This document shows positions 33,232-41,432 of a stretch of DNA of 64,000 nucleotides, in pieces. The position numbers and the translations under genes were made by a program. The notes beneath the pieces were generated by a model. It made no database searches and was not told the origin of the DNA. It was given only the letters and a program-made list of their open reading frames with translations. The stretch is taken from assembly GCA_963169045.1 (NCBI GenBank), contig CAUJDF010000044.1, forward strand, positions 62,001 through 126,000, written 5' to 3'. Position 1 is the stretch's first letter, and each line of letters starts with the position of its first letter. Source of the stretch: Myxococcota bacterium (GTDB lineage Bacteria > Myxococcota_A > Bradymonadia > UBA7976 > UBA1532).

Positions 33232-35887
33232 GCTCCGTGCGCTCGAGGCCGTCGCGCATGTCGAGACGGACGAAGACCTCCCGCGCCCGCTCGAGCTCCT
33301 GCCGCGCCTCGCCCTCGCGACCGAGCTCCGCGAGGAAGGCGCCGTGGGCCAACAGCGCGCGGCCGAGCTCGGCCTCGAGACCGACCGCCGCCAACTCCTT
33401 GATCGCGTTGGCGAAGTGGAGACCCGCCGCCTGGGTGCGCGCCTCACGGTTCGTCTCGTCGTCGTACAGCGTACGCGAGAAGACCTCGCCCAGGTTGCGC
33501 TCGGCGAGCCCGGCGAGGCCGCGCGCGCCCACGTCCCTCGCCACCTCGAGCGCACGTTCGCTGCACTCGAGCGCGCGGGGGTAGTTGCCGAGCCTCAGGT
33601 AGACGCAGCCCTGGTTGCGCAGCGCGTCGGACAGCGAGCGCCGGTCGCCGACGTCTTCGAGGATCTCGATCGCGCGGCCCAGCAGGTCGCGCGCCTGCTC
33701 GACGCGACCGAGCGTGAGGGACACCTCGCCCATGTTGTTCTGCAGGATGCCCTGCAGGTTGCGCTCGCCGAGCTGCCGGGAGATCTCGAGGGCTTCCGAC
33801 CAGAGCTGCAGCGCCTGCTCATGGTCGCCACGCTGGTAGCAGACGACCGCCGAGCTCGTGAGCACGTCGGCGACGCCTCGCTGATCGGCGCCCTTGCGCG
33901 CGAGCCCCAGCGCCTCGCCCAGCAGCGTCTCGGCCTGCCGGAAGTCGCCGCGCTCGACGTGGACGTTCGCCAGATGGTGCAGCGAAAGGGCGATCGAGCG
34001 ATTGTCCTCGAGGTAGCGACGCAGCCGCAGCCCCTCTTCGAAGCGCTCGCGGGCGAGCTCGAGCTCGCCCCGCATGAAGTGCACGCGCCCGATGTCGTCG
34101 GCGCACATGGCGATGCCGCGCACATCCTCGACCTTGCGGAACAGCGCCAGCGCGTTCTTGAGGTGCTCGAGCGCCATCTCGTACTCGCCGAGCGCGCGGT
34201 ACGACTGCCCCATCTTGTTGTAGGCCAGGCCACCCTGACGCAGGTCGTCCAGCAGCCAGGCCAGCCGCAGCATCTCCTGGAAGTGGGCGAGGGCCTCGGC
34301 GTGGTCGCCCAGCACCATCCGGATCTTGCCGAGCTTGTGGAAGACGTCGAGGCGGGCCGCGCCATCGTCGTCGCTGAGGCACTCGAGCGCTCTGCGGTAG
34401 AGCGCGTCGGCCTTCGCATTGACGTGGTGCTCGAACGCCTGGTCCGCGGCGGTCACGTAGTAGCCGGCGGCCTTGCGCGGCAGGTGCCCGCGCTCCCAGT
34501 GCAGCGCGATCTGCTCGGCGAGCCCTTCGCCGCTGCCCTCGGCGGAGCGCGACTCCAGCCACTGGGCGACGAGGCGGTGATAGCGGGCGCGGCGCGGACC
34601 CTCGATGCCCTCGTACAGCACCTCGCGCTCGAGCGTGTGCTTGAAGGCATACTCGCGCGAGTTCGCGAAGGCGGAGCGCGCGTTGCGCACGAGGATGTGC
34701 TTGCGGCGGAGCTCCTCGAGCACGCCGCCGAGCTCCTGCGCCCGCCGCGGGCCGTTCCAGAAGCGGTCGGCCTCGTCCCAGGCGTGTCCCTCGTCGACGC
34801 GCCGCAGCACGTCCACGCAGCCCGACCAGAACACGTCGCCGGCGACCGCCGCCTTCTCGAGCACGCGCTTCTCGAGCGCGCCGAGCTTACCCAGCTTGCT
34901 ACGTACGACGTCACGCAGCGTGCCGGGGATACGCGTGTCGCCGAGCCGGTCGACGTGCACCACCCAGCGGTCGCTCTCGGTGCCGATGGCGCCCCGCTCG
35001 ATCTGTAGCTGCACGATCTGCTCGAGGGACAGCGGGTTGCCCATCGCCTTGTCGCAGGCGAGCTTGACGAAGTCCTCGGGGATGTCGCTGGCCGCCTGGA
35101 GCAGCGACTGCAGGATCTGCCGGCAGTCGCGGTCGGAAAGCGCAGGAATTTCAATCACTTCACCGGCAGCGCGGAGCCCCTCGAAGAAGAAGCGCTGCCG
35201 GTCGTTGAAGGCGTTGCGGGCCGCGCCGACGAAGAACAGCGGCGCGTCGCCGACGCCGTTCGCCAGCTTCAGCAGGAGCGCCAGCGACTCCTCGGACGCC
35301 AGATGCAGGTTGTCGATGCAGACGGTGAGGGGAGCGCGCAGCGCGTCGATGCGCAGCACCTCTTTGAAAAGCTCGACCGCCCGCTCCTCGATGCGGCGGG
35401 GATCGGCATCCACCCGCAGGATGTGTTTGGAGCGCGGGTAGCGCAGCCCGACGAGGTGTCCGATGAAGTGCGCGGCCTCCTCGCCGAGGGCCTCGTCCCC
35501 GAGCACGTGTGCCAGGCCCTGCCGGATGCGCTCGCGCGCGACGTCCGGGGCGTCGTCCCGCTGCACGTGGAAGCGCTCGCGGAGGAGTCGTTGGTAGAGG
35601 CTGTACGGCGGTCCGCCGTCGGGCAGGCACGCCACCGAGAGCACGACCACCTTGTCGACGTGCTCCTCGATCGTGTCGGCGAACTCCGCCATGAGGCGCG
35701 ACTTGCCGATGCCGGGCGGGCCGAGCAGCAGGAGCGAGCGCCGCTTGCCCGCTTCGATGACGCTGCGCTGCGCCTCGCGGAGCCGATGCAGCTCCTTGGC
35801 GCGGCCGACGAACTGCGTCGCCTGACCGTAGAAGCTCCACTGCTGGGCCGGCCCGTCGAAGCTGGCCGTCGCCGACGTGCCCGTCAT
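33212..35887 (-). CDS. AAA/STAND ATPase with TPR repeats (intact P-loop)
   Basis: This 891-residue protein starts at the ATG at 35887, preceded by GGGAG 9 nt upstream; a longer reading to 35992 overlaps the upstream gene and is rejected. After a short N-terminus come a VGRAKE motif (27-32), Walker A GPPGIGKS (56-63) and a Walker B-like LTVCIDNLHL (near residue 150), then a helical domain and about eight TPR units (around 490-890) of the Tgl/LGN-like type. There is no DNA-binding domain. It is paralogous to the protein at 2521-5301, which lacks the P-loop lysine. It is a predicted signalling ATPase of the MalT/AfsR/NB-ARC style. Both neighbours overlap it and encode exported proteins. Confidence 0.87.
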   Translation of the reverse strand: MTGTSATASFDGPAQQWSFYGQATQFVGRAKELHRLREAQRSVIEAGKRRSLLLLGPPGIGKSRLMAEFADTIEEHVDKVVVLSVACLPDGGPPYSLYQRLLRERFHVQRDDAPDVARERIRQGLAHVLGDEALGEEAAHFIGHLVGLRYPRSKHILRVDADPRRIEERAVELFKEVLRIDALRAPLTVCIDNLHLASEESLALLLKLANGVGDAPLFFVGAARNAFNDRQRFFFEGLRAAGEVIEIPALSDRDCRQILQSLLQAASDIPEDFVKLACDKAMGNPLSLEQIVQLQIERGAIGTESDRWVVHVDRLGDTRIPGTLRDVVRSKLGKLGALEKRVLEKAAVAGDVFWSGCVDVLRRVDEGHAWDEADRFWNGPRRAQELGGVLEELRRKHILVRNARSAFANSREYAFKHTLEREVLYEGIEGPRRARYHRLVAQWLESRSAEGSGEGLAEQIALHWERGHLPRKAAGYYVTAADQAFEHHVNAKADALYRRALECLSDDDGAARLDVFHKLGKIRMVLGDHAEALAHFQEMLRLAWLLDDLRQGGLAYNKMGQSYRALGEYEMALEHLKNALALFRKVEDVRGIAMCADDIGRVHFMRGELELARERFEEGLRLRRYLEDNRSIALSLHHLANVHVERGDFRQAETLLGEALGLARKGADQRGVADVLTSSAVVCYQRGDHEQALQLWSEALEISRQLGERNLQGILQNNMGEVSLTLGRVEQARDLLGRAIEILEDVGDRRSLSDALRNQGCVYLRLGNYPRALECSERALEVARDVGARGLAGLAERNLGEVFSRTLYDDETNREARTQAAGLHFANAIKELAAVGLEAELGRALLAHGAFLAELGREGEARQELERAREVFVRLDMRDGLERTERVLAAL

Positions 35888-36099
35888 GGCCGTGTGCTCC
35901 CGTCGCTCGCCGCCCGCAGGTCCTGATTGCGCTGCCGATCGCGGTCGTACACCGCCCGCTCCGCGCGCCACTCGGCGCTCAGCACTGCCCACTCGCGCCA
36001 GAGCTCCGAGCGCTCCGACCGCTGGGCCCTTCCGGACGCCGGCGCCAGCGAAGTCAACGCCACGGTGAGCGCGAACCGACGGAGGAAGGTGTGAGTCAT
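35884..36099 (-). CDS. Small secreted protein of unknown function
   Basis: A 71-residue product beginning at the ATG at 36099, with GAGG 5 nt upstream. Residues 1-26 form a signal peptide (basic FLRRF, hydrophobic stretch, cleavage near SGRAQ). The mature part of about 45 residues is highly charged and probably helical (SELWREWAVLSAEWRAERAV). The stop overlaps the start of the AAA-TPR gene (ATGA), which supports it being a real, translated gene despite its size. No family is recognised. It is the first gene of a three-gene overlapping unit. Confidence 0.65.
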   Translation of the reverse strand: MTHTFLRRFALTVALTSLAPASGRAQRSERSELWREWAVLSAEWRAERAVYDRDRQRNQDLRAASDGSTRP

Positions 36100-36138
36100 C
36101 ACAGCCTCGGAGCCTTCGGAAGGCTCGAAGGAGGCGAC

Positions 36139-36167
36139 ACGCTAGTTGCGAGCCCGGACGGTGTCAA
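36139..36167 (-). promoter_or_regulatory. Candidate promoter for the small protein / AAA-TPR / DUF2330 operon
   Basis: On the minus strand a perfect TTGACA (36167-36162), 17 bp, then TAGCGT (36144-36139). The first start codon is about 40 nt downstream. Confidence 0.55.
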
Positions 36168-36186
36168 GAGAGCCAGTGGGGGCGAC

Positions 36187-36217
36187 TTGCGCCGCCACCG
36201 ATCGTGTGGTCTATATT
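36187..36217 (+). promoter_or_regulatory. Candidate promoter for the 36246 gene
   Basis: A good -10 TATATT (36212-36217) preceded by TTGCGC (36187-36192) at a long 19-bp spacing. A GGAGGGAA Shine-Dalgarno follows before the ATG. It lies back to back with the promoter at 36139-36167. Confidence 0.45.
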
Positions 36218-36245
36218 GCACGCGAATCGCCGGAGGGAACCGCCC

Positions 36246-37319
36246 ATGCGCTCCGCGTCTTCGCTCCTCGCCCTCATCGTCGCGCTGGCCGCGGGCCCCG
36301 CCCTCGCCGCGAAGCCGGTCAAGATCGCCCCATCGCCGCCGGCCGCCGAGGCCGCGCCGGCGCCCACCGACGATGGCAAGCCGAGGCCCAAGACGGGCAT
36401 CTCCGCCATCCTCGGCACGCTCGACTGGGGCGCCAGCCACGCCGACGTGCTCGTCCAGATCCGCGCGCGCATCGACGAGCGCTACAACAAGCTGCTCGAG
36501 GAGGTGCGCGATCCGCTCGAGATCGACCGCGCGCTCCGGCGCAAGGCGACAGAGTTCGCGGGCATCGAGAAGACCTACCTGCGCTTCAGTGGCACCCGCA
36601 CCGGCTACGAGTCCTCGCTCATCGCCCAGGACTTCGTCACCGACAGCGAGGAGTCGGTCCTCCGCGTCGACGATCGCGATGCGCAGAAGTACTACTTCTT
36701 CAAGAGCGACCGACTGTGGAAGGTGGTGGTCGCCTACAACACCAGCATCAGCAAGTCGGTGCCCTTTGCCGAGTTCGTCCGCCAAGTCCAGCAGAAGTAC
36801 GACACGCCCGCCGCCGTCGAGCACGACACCGCACCCGGCGGCGCGAAGGCGATCCGCACGGCCATCTGGCGTGACGAGCTGACCGAGCTGGCCATCGAGG
36901 ACCGCACCGAGTTCTACGGCTCGTTCGTGATGAAGTTCCTCGACCGGAACGTCGGGGTCGCGCTCGAGGCCGAGCGCGCCGACAAGCGGTCCCAGGCGCG
37001 CATGGCGCCCTCCGACGATCCGCTCGTGAGCTCGTCGCTCGCCGAGATCACCGCCGGCGGAGACGACCTCCGCGACGACGGCGACGACTCGGTCGTCGAC
37101 CGTCTCACCGGGGTGACGCACGACGTCGATCTCTCGCGCGGCCGGCCCGAGTACGACATGCCCGACCGGGGACCCGTCGCCAGCCCGACCTATCCCGACG
37201 CGCCGGCGGCCTCCAAGAAGGGCAAGAAGGGCAAGAAGGCCGACAAGGCGGCGTCCGGCAAGGGCGGGACGAAGCCGGCCGAGGCGTCCAAGCCCGCGGA
37301 ACCCTTCATCATCTACTGA
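36246..37319 (+). CDS. Secreted protein of unknown function with Lys-rich tail
   Basis: This 357-residue protein starts at the ATG after a GGAGGGAA Shine-Dalgarno. Residues 1-21 are a signal peptide (MRSASSLLALIVALAAGPALA). The middle (about 50-240) is a soluble globular region with mixed helices, including a coiled-coil-like ARIDERYNKLLEEVRD segment and a YYFFKSDRLWKVVVAYNT strand pair. The C-terminus is disordered, with Asp-rich then Lys-rich stretches (KKGKKGKKADK). No known family was recognised. It may be co-transcribed with the lipoprotein gene 24 bp downstream. Predicted location is the periplasm. Confidence 0.75.
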   Translation: MRSASSLLALIVALAAGPALAAKPVKIAPSPPAAEAAPAPTDDGKPRPKTGISAILGTLDWGASHADVLVQIRARIDERYNKLLEEVRDPLEIDRALRRKATEFAGIEKTYLRFSGTRTGYESSLIAQDFVTDSEESVLRVDDRDAQKYYFFKSDRLWKVVVAYNTSISKSVPFAEFVRQVQQKYDTPAAVEHDTAPGGAKAIRTAIWRDELTELAIEDRTEFYGSFVMKFLDRNVGVALEAERADKRSQARMAPSDDPLVSSSLAEITAGGDDLRDDGDDSVVDRLTGVTHDVDLSRGRPEYDMPDRGPVASPTYPDAPAASKKGKKGKKADKAASGKGGTKPAEASKPAEPFIIY

Positions 37320-37343
37320 TCTTCTCTGCATTCGAGGACGAGC

Positions 37344-38681
37344 GTGTCGAACGAGAGGAAGAGTCCGCGCCTCCGGGGCCGGTCCGCCACCTGGTCACTG
37401 CTCGCCGCGCTCGCGCTCGGCGCCTGCGGTGAAGAGTCCACCGCGCCCGAGCCGCCCGAGCTCGAGCTGCCCGACGATCCCGATCCCACGTACGGCGAGG
37501 GCCGGTGGGCAGTGTCCCAGCGCGGCGTCGCCATCGACGAGGAGGACGACCCGGTCATCCAGCGAGGGCCCGGTGGCGGCGGCGGCATCGGCACCGAGCG
37601 CATCCAGGCCCAGTTCGGCCTGCTCGTCCTCAATCGTCCATACATCGACAACCGCTTCGCCGAGTGCACCGATGCCGGCGAGGCGGCCGACAAGCGACCG
37701 TTCGCGCGCTCCGGAGACATCGTCGACGTGCTCGCGGCGAAGGGGCTGAACTTCGACGCCGTCGCGGTGAACGTCGACCTCCTGTCTCCGTCCCGCACGA
37801 CGCTGATCTACCAGTGTTTTCAGCGCGGCAACGCGCTGCCGCGCTTCGGCACGCCCGAGCACCGCGAGTCGGTCAAGCAGGCGTTCGCCGAGCTCGCGCG
37901 GCTGCCCAAGCTGAAGTACGTGACCGTCGGCCTCGATCTCAACCGCTACTACCACCTGCGGCTCGAGGGCGGTGCGTCGCTGACCAATGACTATGCGAAC
38001 CTCGTGACGCTCTATCGCGAGGTGTACGCCGCCATCAAAGAGGCCAATCCCAACGTGAAGGTGGGCCCCGGCATCTCGTGGCCGACGTTCCGCGGGACGA
38101 CGGTTCGAGAGATTGCGAACGAGTACGGCCTCTCGCCCGAGGCCGACACGCTCGAGGCGGTCCATCGCGCCTACCTGCGCACGGTGGAGCCTTTGCTCGT
38201 CGAAGGCAGCGGCGCGCAGCGCAAGCCGACCGCCGACTTCCTCGGCGTCACGGTGGTGCCGTCGCCCGCCGAGTCGCCCTATGGGGGCAACCCCGCGCCC
38301 GAGGCCGAGGACGACCGCCAGCGCGTGTTCGACTTCTACCGGCACCTGCCATTGGTGTCGGGCGGCCTGCCGGTGGCGTTTCCGCAGCTCGACTGGCCGA
38401 TCCGCTCCGACGGCCTCGCCGTCCAGAAGAAGGCATTCCTCGAGTTGTTCCAGCAGGCGACGAGCCACGTCGACGTCGAATTCGTGGCGTGGCGGCGCCT
38501 CTCCGATCTGACGCGCACCGAGGGCTCGAACAAGTGCACCGCCTACACCGGCGGGCCGATCGAGCAGCTCCGCCACCCCGAGGATTACTGCTACGCGGGG
38601 CTCATCAACGAGAGCGGCGCGGTCCGCGACGTGCTCGACGTGCTCACCACCGACCCCTCGGCGACCCCGGCGGCCGAATGA
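37344..38681 (+). CDS. Lipoprotein of unknown function, possibly TIM-barrel-like
   Basis: A 445-residue lipoprotein beginning at a GTG with GAGGA upstream. The signal ends in the lipobox LGAC (Cys near residue 28), followed by an acidic Pro/Glu linker. The body has alternating strands and helices with segments reminiscent of glycoside-hydrolase-type TIM barrels (YVTVGLDLNRYYHLR, then ANPNVKVGPGISWPTF, and FPQLDWPIRSDG near the end), but I cannot assign a family and no catalytic pair is certain. It is predicted to be anchored to the inner or outer membrane on the periplasmic side. A short hairpin follows its stop. Confidence 0.7.
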   Translation: MSNERKSPRLRGRSATWSLLAALALGACGEESTAPEPPELELPDDPDPTYGEGRWAVSQRGVAIDEEDDPVIQRGPGGGGGIGTERIQAQFGLLVLNRPYIDNRFAECTDAGEAADKRPFARSGDIVDVLAAKGLNFDAVAVNVDLLSPSRTTLIYQCFQRGNALPRFGTPEHRESVKQAFAELARLPKLKYVTVGLDLNRYYHLRLEGGASLTNDYANLVTLYREVYAAIKEANPNVKVGPGISWPTFRGTTVREIANEYGLSPEADTLEAVHRAYLRTVEPLLVEGSGAQRKPTADFLGVTVVPSPAESPYGGNPAPEAEDDRQRVFDFYRHLPLVSGGLPVAFPQLDWPIRSDGLAVQKKAFLELFQQATSHVDVEFVAWRRLSDLTRTEGSNKCTAYTGGPIEQLRHPEDYCYAGLINESGAVRDVLDVLTTDPSATPAAE

Positions 38682-38686
38682 GGCGT

Positions 38687-38710
38687 TTTTCCACGGTCCG
38701 CTGTGGAAAA
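38687..38710 (+). other. Short hairpin after the 37344 gene
   Basis: An 8-bp perfect inverted repeat, TTTTCCAC (38687-38694) and GTGGAAAA (38703-38710), with an 8-nt loop, 5 bp after the stop codon. There is no U-tract after it, so it is at best a weak terminator or an mRNA 3'-end stabilising structure. Confidence 0.4.
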
Positions 38711-38787
38711 CCTGTCGCCCGCCCCCCGCAACCCTCCAAGAACACTAACGAATACCCTTCATGCTCGAATCTCGGGCAACGCGGCGC

Positions 38788-38816
38788 GTGACGCCCTCGT
38801 CCTGTCGCGCTATAAG
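38788..38816 (+). promoter_or_regulatory. Candidate leaderless promoter of the LolC/E-like gene
   Basis: GTGACG (38788-38793), 17 bp, TATAAG (38811-38816), then only 8 nt to the GTG start. Upstream, the 12-mer GCGGCGCGTGAC (38781-38792) is identical to 1482-1493, in the same register to the -10 and start codon as at the 1526 operon. Confidence 0.55.
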
Positions 38817-38824
38817 GCGCGCCC

Positions 38825-40072
38825 GTGCGCTATGAACTTCAGATCGCCCTCCGCCACCTCAAGGCCAAGAGGTCCCATTCGCTGTCGGTGGTGACCTGGC
38901 TGGCGGTGTTCGGCGTCGCGCTGGGCGTGGCGGCGCTGGTCGGTGGGTTCTCGCTCACCAGCGGCTTCGAGCAGGCCTTCCGCGAGAAGGTGCTGGGCAT
39001 CACCGCCCACGTCTTCGTCCGGGAGTACGGGCTGCACTTCGACGAGTACCGCAAGGTGCAGGCGGGCATCGCCGCGGTCGACGGCGTGAAGGCCAGCGCG
39101 CCGATGACCTTCAGCGAGGCGATGGTGAGCGGGCGCGACGGAACGGTCGGCGCCATCGTGAAAGGCATCGTGCCCGGCAAGGTGGGCCAGGTGCTGGCCC
39201 TGGCCGACTATCTCGTCGCGGGCCAGCTCGACGACCTCGACCGGCGGGATCCGGACGGACTCGAGGGGGTGGTGCTCGGCAGCGAGCTGGCGCGCCGCCT
39301 CGGCGCCCAGGTGGGCGACGTCGTGACGATGCTGTCGCCGCTCCGCAATCGAGCGCCCGACGAGTGGAGCGCCCAGCAGCGAACGCCGACCTCCGGCTAC
39401 TTCCGGGTGCGCGGCATCTTCAGCGCCGGCTTCCACGAGTACGACTCGCGGCTCGCCTACCTCGACCTGCCGGTCGCGCAGCGCTTTTTCGGGCTCGGCG
39501 ACTCGGTCACCGGCATCGAGGTGGCGGTGACCGACCCGCTCCAGGCAAACGTGATCGCCGAGCGCATCAAGAAGACCATCGGCGACGACGACTTCTCGGT
39601 GCTGGACTGGCGCCGGCAGAACCGCAATCTGTTCGCCAGCCTGACCTATCAGCGGCTCGCCATCCTCGTCGTGCTGTCGGTGACCGTCGTGCTCGCGTCG
39701 TGCATCGTCGCGTGCATCCTCGTGATGCTCGTGCTCGAGCGGACGCGCGACATCGCCATTCTGAAGGCGATGGGCGCCCGCGACTTCAGCATCTTGAGGG
39801 TCTTCGTGGTCGAGGGCATGGCCATCGGCGTGCTGGGCACCCTCATCGGCCTGCCGGTGGCCTACGGGCTGTTCCAGGGGCTGCTCTCCCACGGGGTCGC
39901 GCTGGATCCGAAGGTGTACGGGATCGCACGCCTCCCCGTGGTGTTCGACCCGAACGACTATCTATTCGCGGCGATCGGGGCGCTGGTCATCGTGTTCGTG
40001 GCCACGCTGTTCCCCTCCTATCGCGGCGCACGGCTGGACCCCGTCGACGGGTTGCGCGAGACGCACGGCTGA
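38825..40072 (+). CDS. LolC/LolE-like ABC transporter permease (lipoprotein release)
   Basis: A 415-residue permease of the FtsX/MacB fold. It has an N-terminal membrane helix after MRYELQIALRHLKAKR, a long periplasmic domain (about 45-270), then three C-terminal membrane helices (near 280, 330 and 375) with the cytoplasmic coupling motif ERTRDIAILKAMGA. It ends in DPVDGLRETHG. In Lol systems such a protein pulls mature lipoproteins out of the inner membrane with the ATPase LolD. Neither lolD nor a second permease is next to it, so it may act as a homodimer (LolF-like) or have its ATPase encoded elsewhere. The GTG start is predicted to be leaderless. The many lipoprotein genes nearby fit this role. 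Confidence 0.88.
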   Translation: MRYELQIALRHLKAKRSHSLSVVTWLAVFGVALGVAALVGGFSLTSGFEQAFREKVLGITAHVFVREYGLHFDEYRKVQAGIAAVDGVKASAPMTFSEAMVSGRDGTVGAIVKGIVPGKVGQVLALADYLVAGQLDDLDRRDPDGLEGVVLGSELARRLGAQVGDVVTMLSPLRNRAPDEWSAQQRTPTSGYFRVRGIFSAGFHEYDSRLAYLDLPVAQRFFGLGDSVTGIEVAVTDPLQANVIAERIKKTIGDDDFSVLDWRRQNRNLFASLTYQRLAILVVLSVTVVLASCIVACILVMLVLERTRDIAILKAMGARDFSILRVFVVEGMAIGVLGTLIGLPVAYGLFQGLLSHGVALDPKVYGIARLPVVFDPNDYLFAAIGALVIVFVATLFPSYRGARLDPVDGLRETHG

Positions 40073-40098
40073 CCCGCGGCGGGGCACCGGGCGCGGCG

Positions 40099-40127
40099 TT
40101 GACTCCCCCCGGACCCTATGCTACTCC
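40099..40127 (+). promoter_or_regulatory. Candidate promoter before the TPR lipoprotein gene
   Basis: TTGACT (40099-40104) followed by a C-run, then after 17 bp TACTCC (40122-40127) preceded by GC. The ATG is 7 nt further on with no Shine-Dalgarno, so the transcript may be leaderless. The same TTGACY plus C-run plus GCTAC arrangement, at the same spacing, occurs on the minus strand at 46839-46811. Confidence 0.4.
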
Positions 40128-40134
40128 GGCGCCG

Positions 40135-40935
40135 ATGCAACGCATGACCGAGGTCGTCGGTGCGCTCGTCATCGCCCTCGTCGTCGGGGCGTGCGGCGGC
40201 GGTCAGGCCGAGCTGAAGAAGCGTCGCGAGCAGTCCGACTACCACTACAAGCTGGCGTACGGGCACTACTTCGATCAGCAGAACCCGAACGGCGACGCGG
40301 CCCTGCAGGAGGTCCTCCTCGCCCTCGAGCTCGACCCTGACAACGCCGACGCGCGCTTTCTCGCCGGCATCATCTTCATGGGTCGCTCGCAACACCTCGA
40401 CGCCATCGAGCAGTTCAAGGTGGCCATCGCCGTCCGGCCCGACTTCCACTTCGCGATGAACAACCTGGGGACGACCTATCTCGCGCTCGAGCGGTGGGAC
40501 GACGCGATCGCCATCTTCGAGAAGCTCGTCCTCGACCGGAAGTACGCGACGCCGGGCACTGCGCAGAACAACCTCGGCTGGGCGTACCACCAGAAGGGTG
40601 ACGTCGAGAGGGCGCAGAAGCACTACGAGCAGGCGCTGAGCCTCTCGCCGAACCTGTGCCCGCCCTACAACAATCTCGCGATGATCTACATCGACCGCGG
40701 CTCGTTCGAGAGCGCCGCCAAGGTGCTCGAACGCGGGCTCAAGAAGTGCCCGACCTACGCGGAGCTCTACTACCACCTGGGGCGCGTTGAGGCGCGGCGG
40801 GCGAACGTCGACGTCGCGCGCGAGCGCTTCCAGCGTTGCCGCGAGCTCTCCGGCGACTCACCGCTCGCGGAGCGCTGCGAGAGCCACCTCAGCGCGCTGG
40901 GACCTCCGAGCGCCCCATCGGAAGGCGAACCATGA
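40135..40935 (+). CDS. TPR lipoprotein, Tgl/PilW (PilF)-like
   Basis: A 266-residue lipoprotein with lipobox VGAC (Cys near residue 20) and about five to six TPR units from residue 33 to 245 (for example LDPDNADARFLAGIIFMG and LSPNLCPPYNNLAMIYIDRG). This size and layout match outer-membrane pilotins such as Tgl of Myxococcus and PilF/PilW, which help assemble the type IV pilus secretin PilQ; no other pilus gene is in the window, so this is a family-level guess. Two starts are possible (40135 or 40144). The stop overlaps the ATG of the RodZ-like gene, so the two are coupled. Confidence 0.8.
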   Translation: MQRMTEVVGALVIALVVGACGGGQAELKKRREQSDYHYKLAYGHYFDQQNPNGDAALQEVLLALELDPDNADARFLAGIIFMGRSQHLDAIEQFKVAIAVRPDFHFAMNNLGTTYLALERWDDAIAIFEKLVLDRKYATPGTAQNNLGWAYHQKGDVERAQKHYEQALSLSPNLCPPYNNLAMIYIDRGSFESAAKVLERGLKKCPTYAELYYHLGRVEARRANVDVARERFQRCRELSGDSPLAERCESHLSALGPPSAPSEGEP

Positions 40936-41432
40936 GCGACGTGCCCAAGAGCCCCGGCACCGCCCTCGCCGCCGCCCGCATCCGGCGCGGCCTCTCGCTC
41001 GACGAGATCGCGCGGGCCACGCGTATCCAGCGTCATGTGCTCGAGGCGATCGAAGCCGACGACTTCGCCGCGCTGCCGGCGATGGTCTACGTGCGGGGGT
41101 TCATTCGACTCTATGCGCAGGCGCTGAAGCTCGATACGAAGGCGACGCTCGCGCTCCTCGAGGCGCGGCTCGACGAGCGCACGGCCGCCGAAGAGGCGGC
41201 GCAGTCCGACGCGGAAGCGCGGCTGCGCTCGGAGCGCTGGATGCGCGCCCGCGTGCGCCTGACCTACGCCGCGGCGGTGCTGTTCTTGGGAGCGGTGGCG
41301 GCGGCCGCGCTCCTCTCGCTCTCGCCGCAGCCCCTCGAGGCGCGGCACCTGCGCGGCCCCGATGCCCGGGTCGAGGCCTCTGACGCCGCATCGACCCCGC
41401 CGCTCGACGACGCGGCCGCCGCTGCCGACTGA
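40932..41432 (+). CDS. RodZ-like helix-turn-helix membrane protein
   Basis: This 166-residue protein has an N-terminal HTH_25 domain (about 8-75: LAAARIRRGLSLDEIARATR, then YVRGFIRLYAQAL), a charged linker, a single membrane helix (about 113-133) and a short disordered Ala/Pro tail. RodZ uses this layout to link MreB filaments to the cell-wall machinery in rod-shaped cells. The periplasmic part is much shorter than in classical RodZ, so a reduced or different function is possible. It starts at an ATG overlapping the previous stop and is followed directly by recO with no gap. Confidence 0.82.
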   Translation: MSDVPKSPGTALAAARIRRGLSLDEIARATRIQRHVLEAIEADDFAALPAMVYVRGFIRLYAQALKLDTKATLALLEARLDERTAAEEAAQSDAEARLRSERWMRARVRLTYAAAVLFLGAVAAAALLSLSPQPLEARHLRGPDARVEASDAASTPPLDDAAAAAD

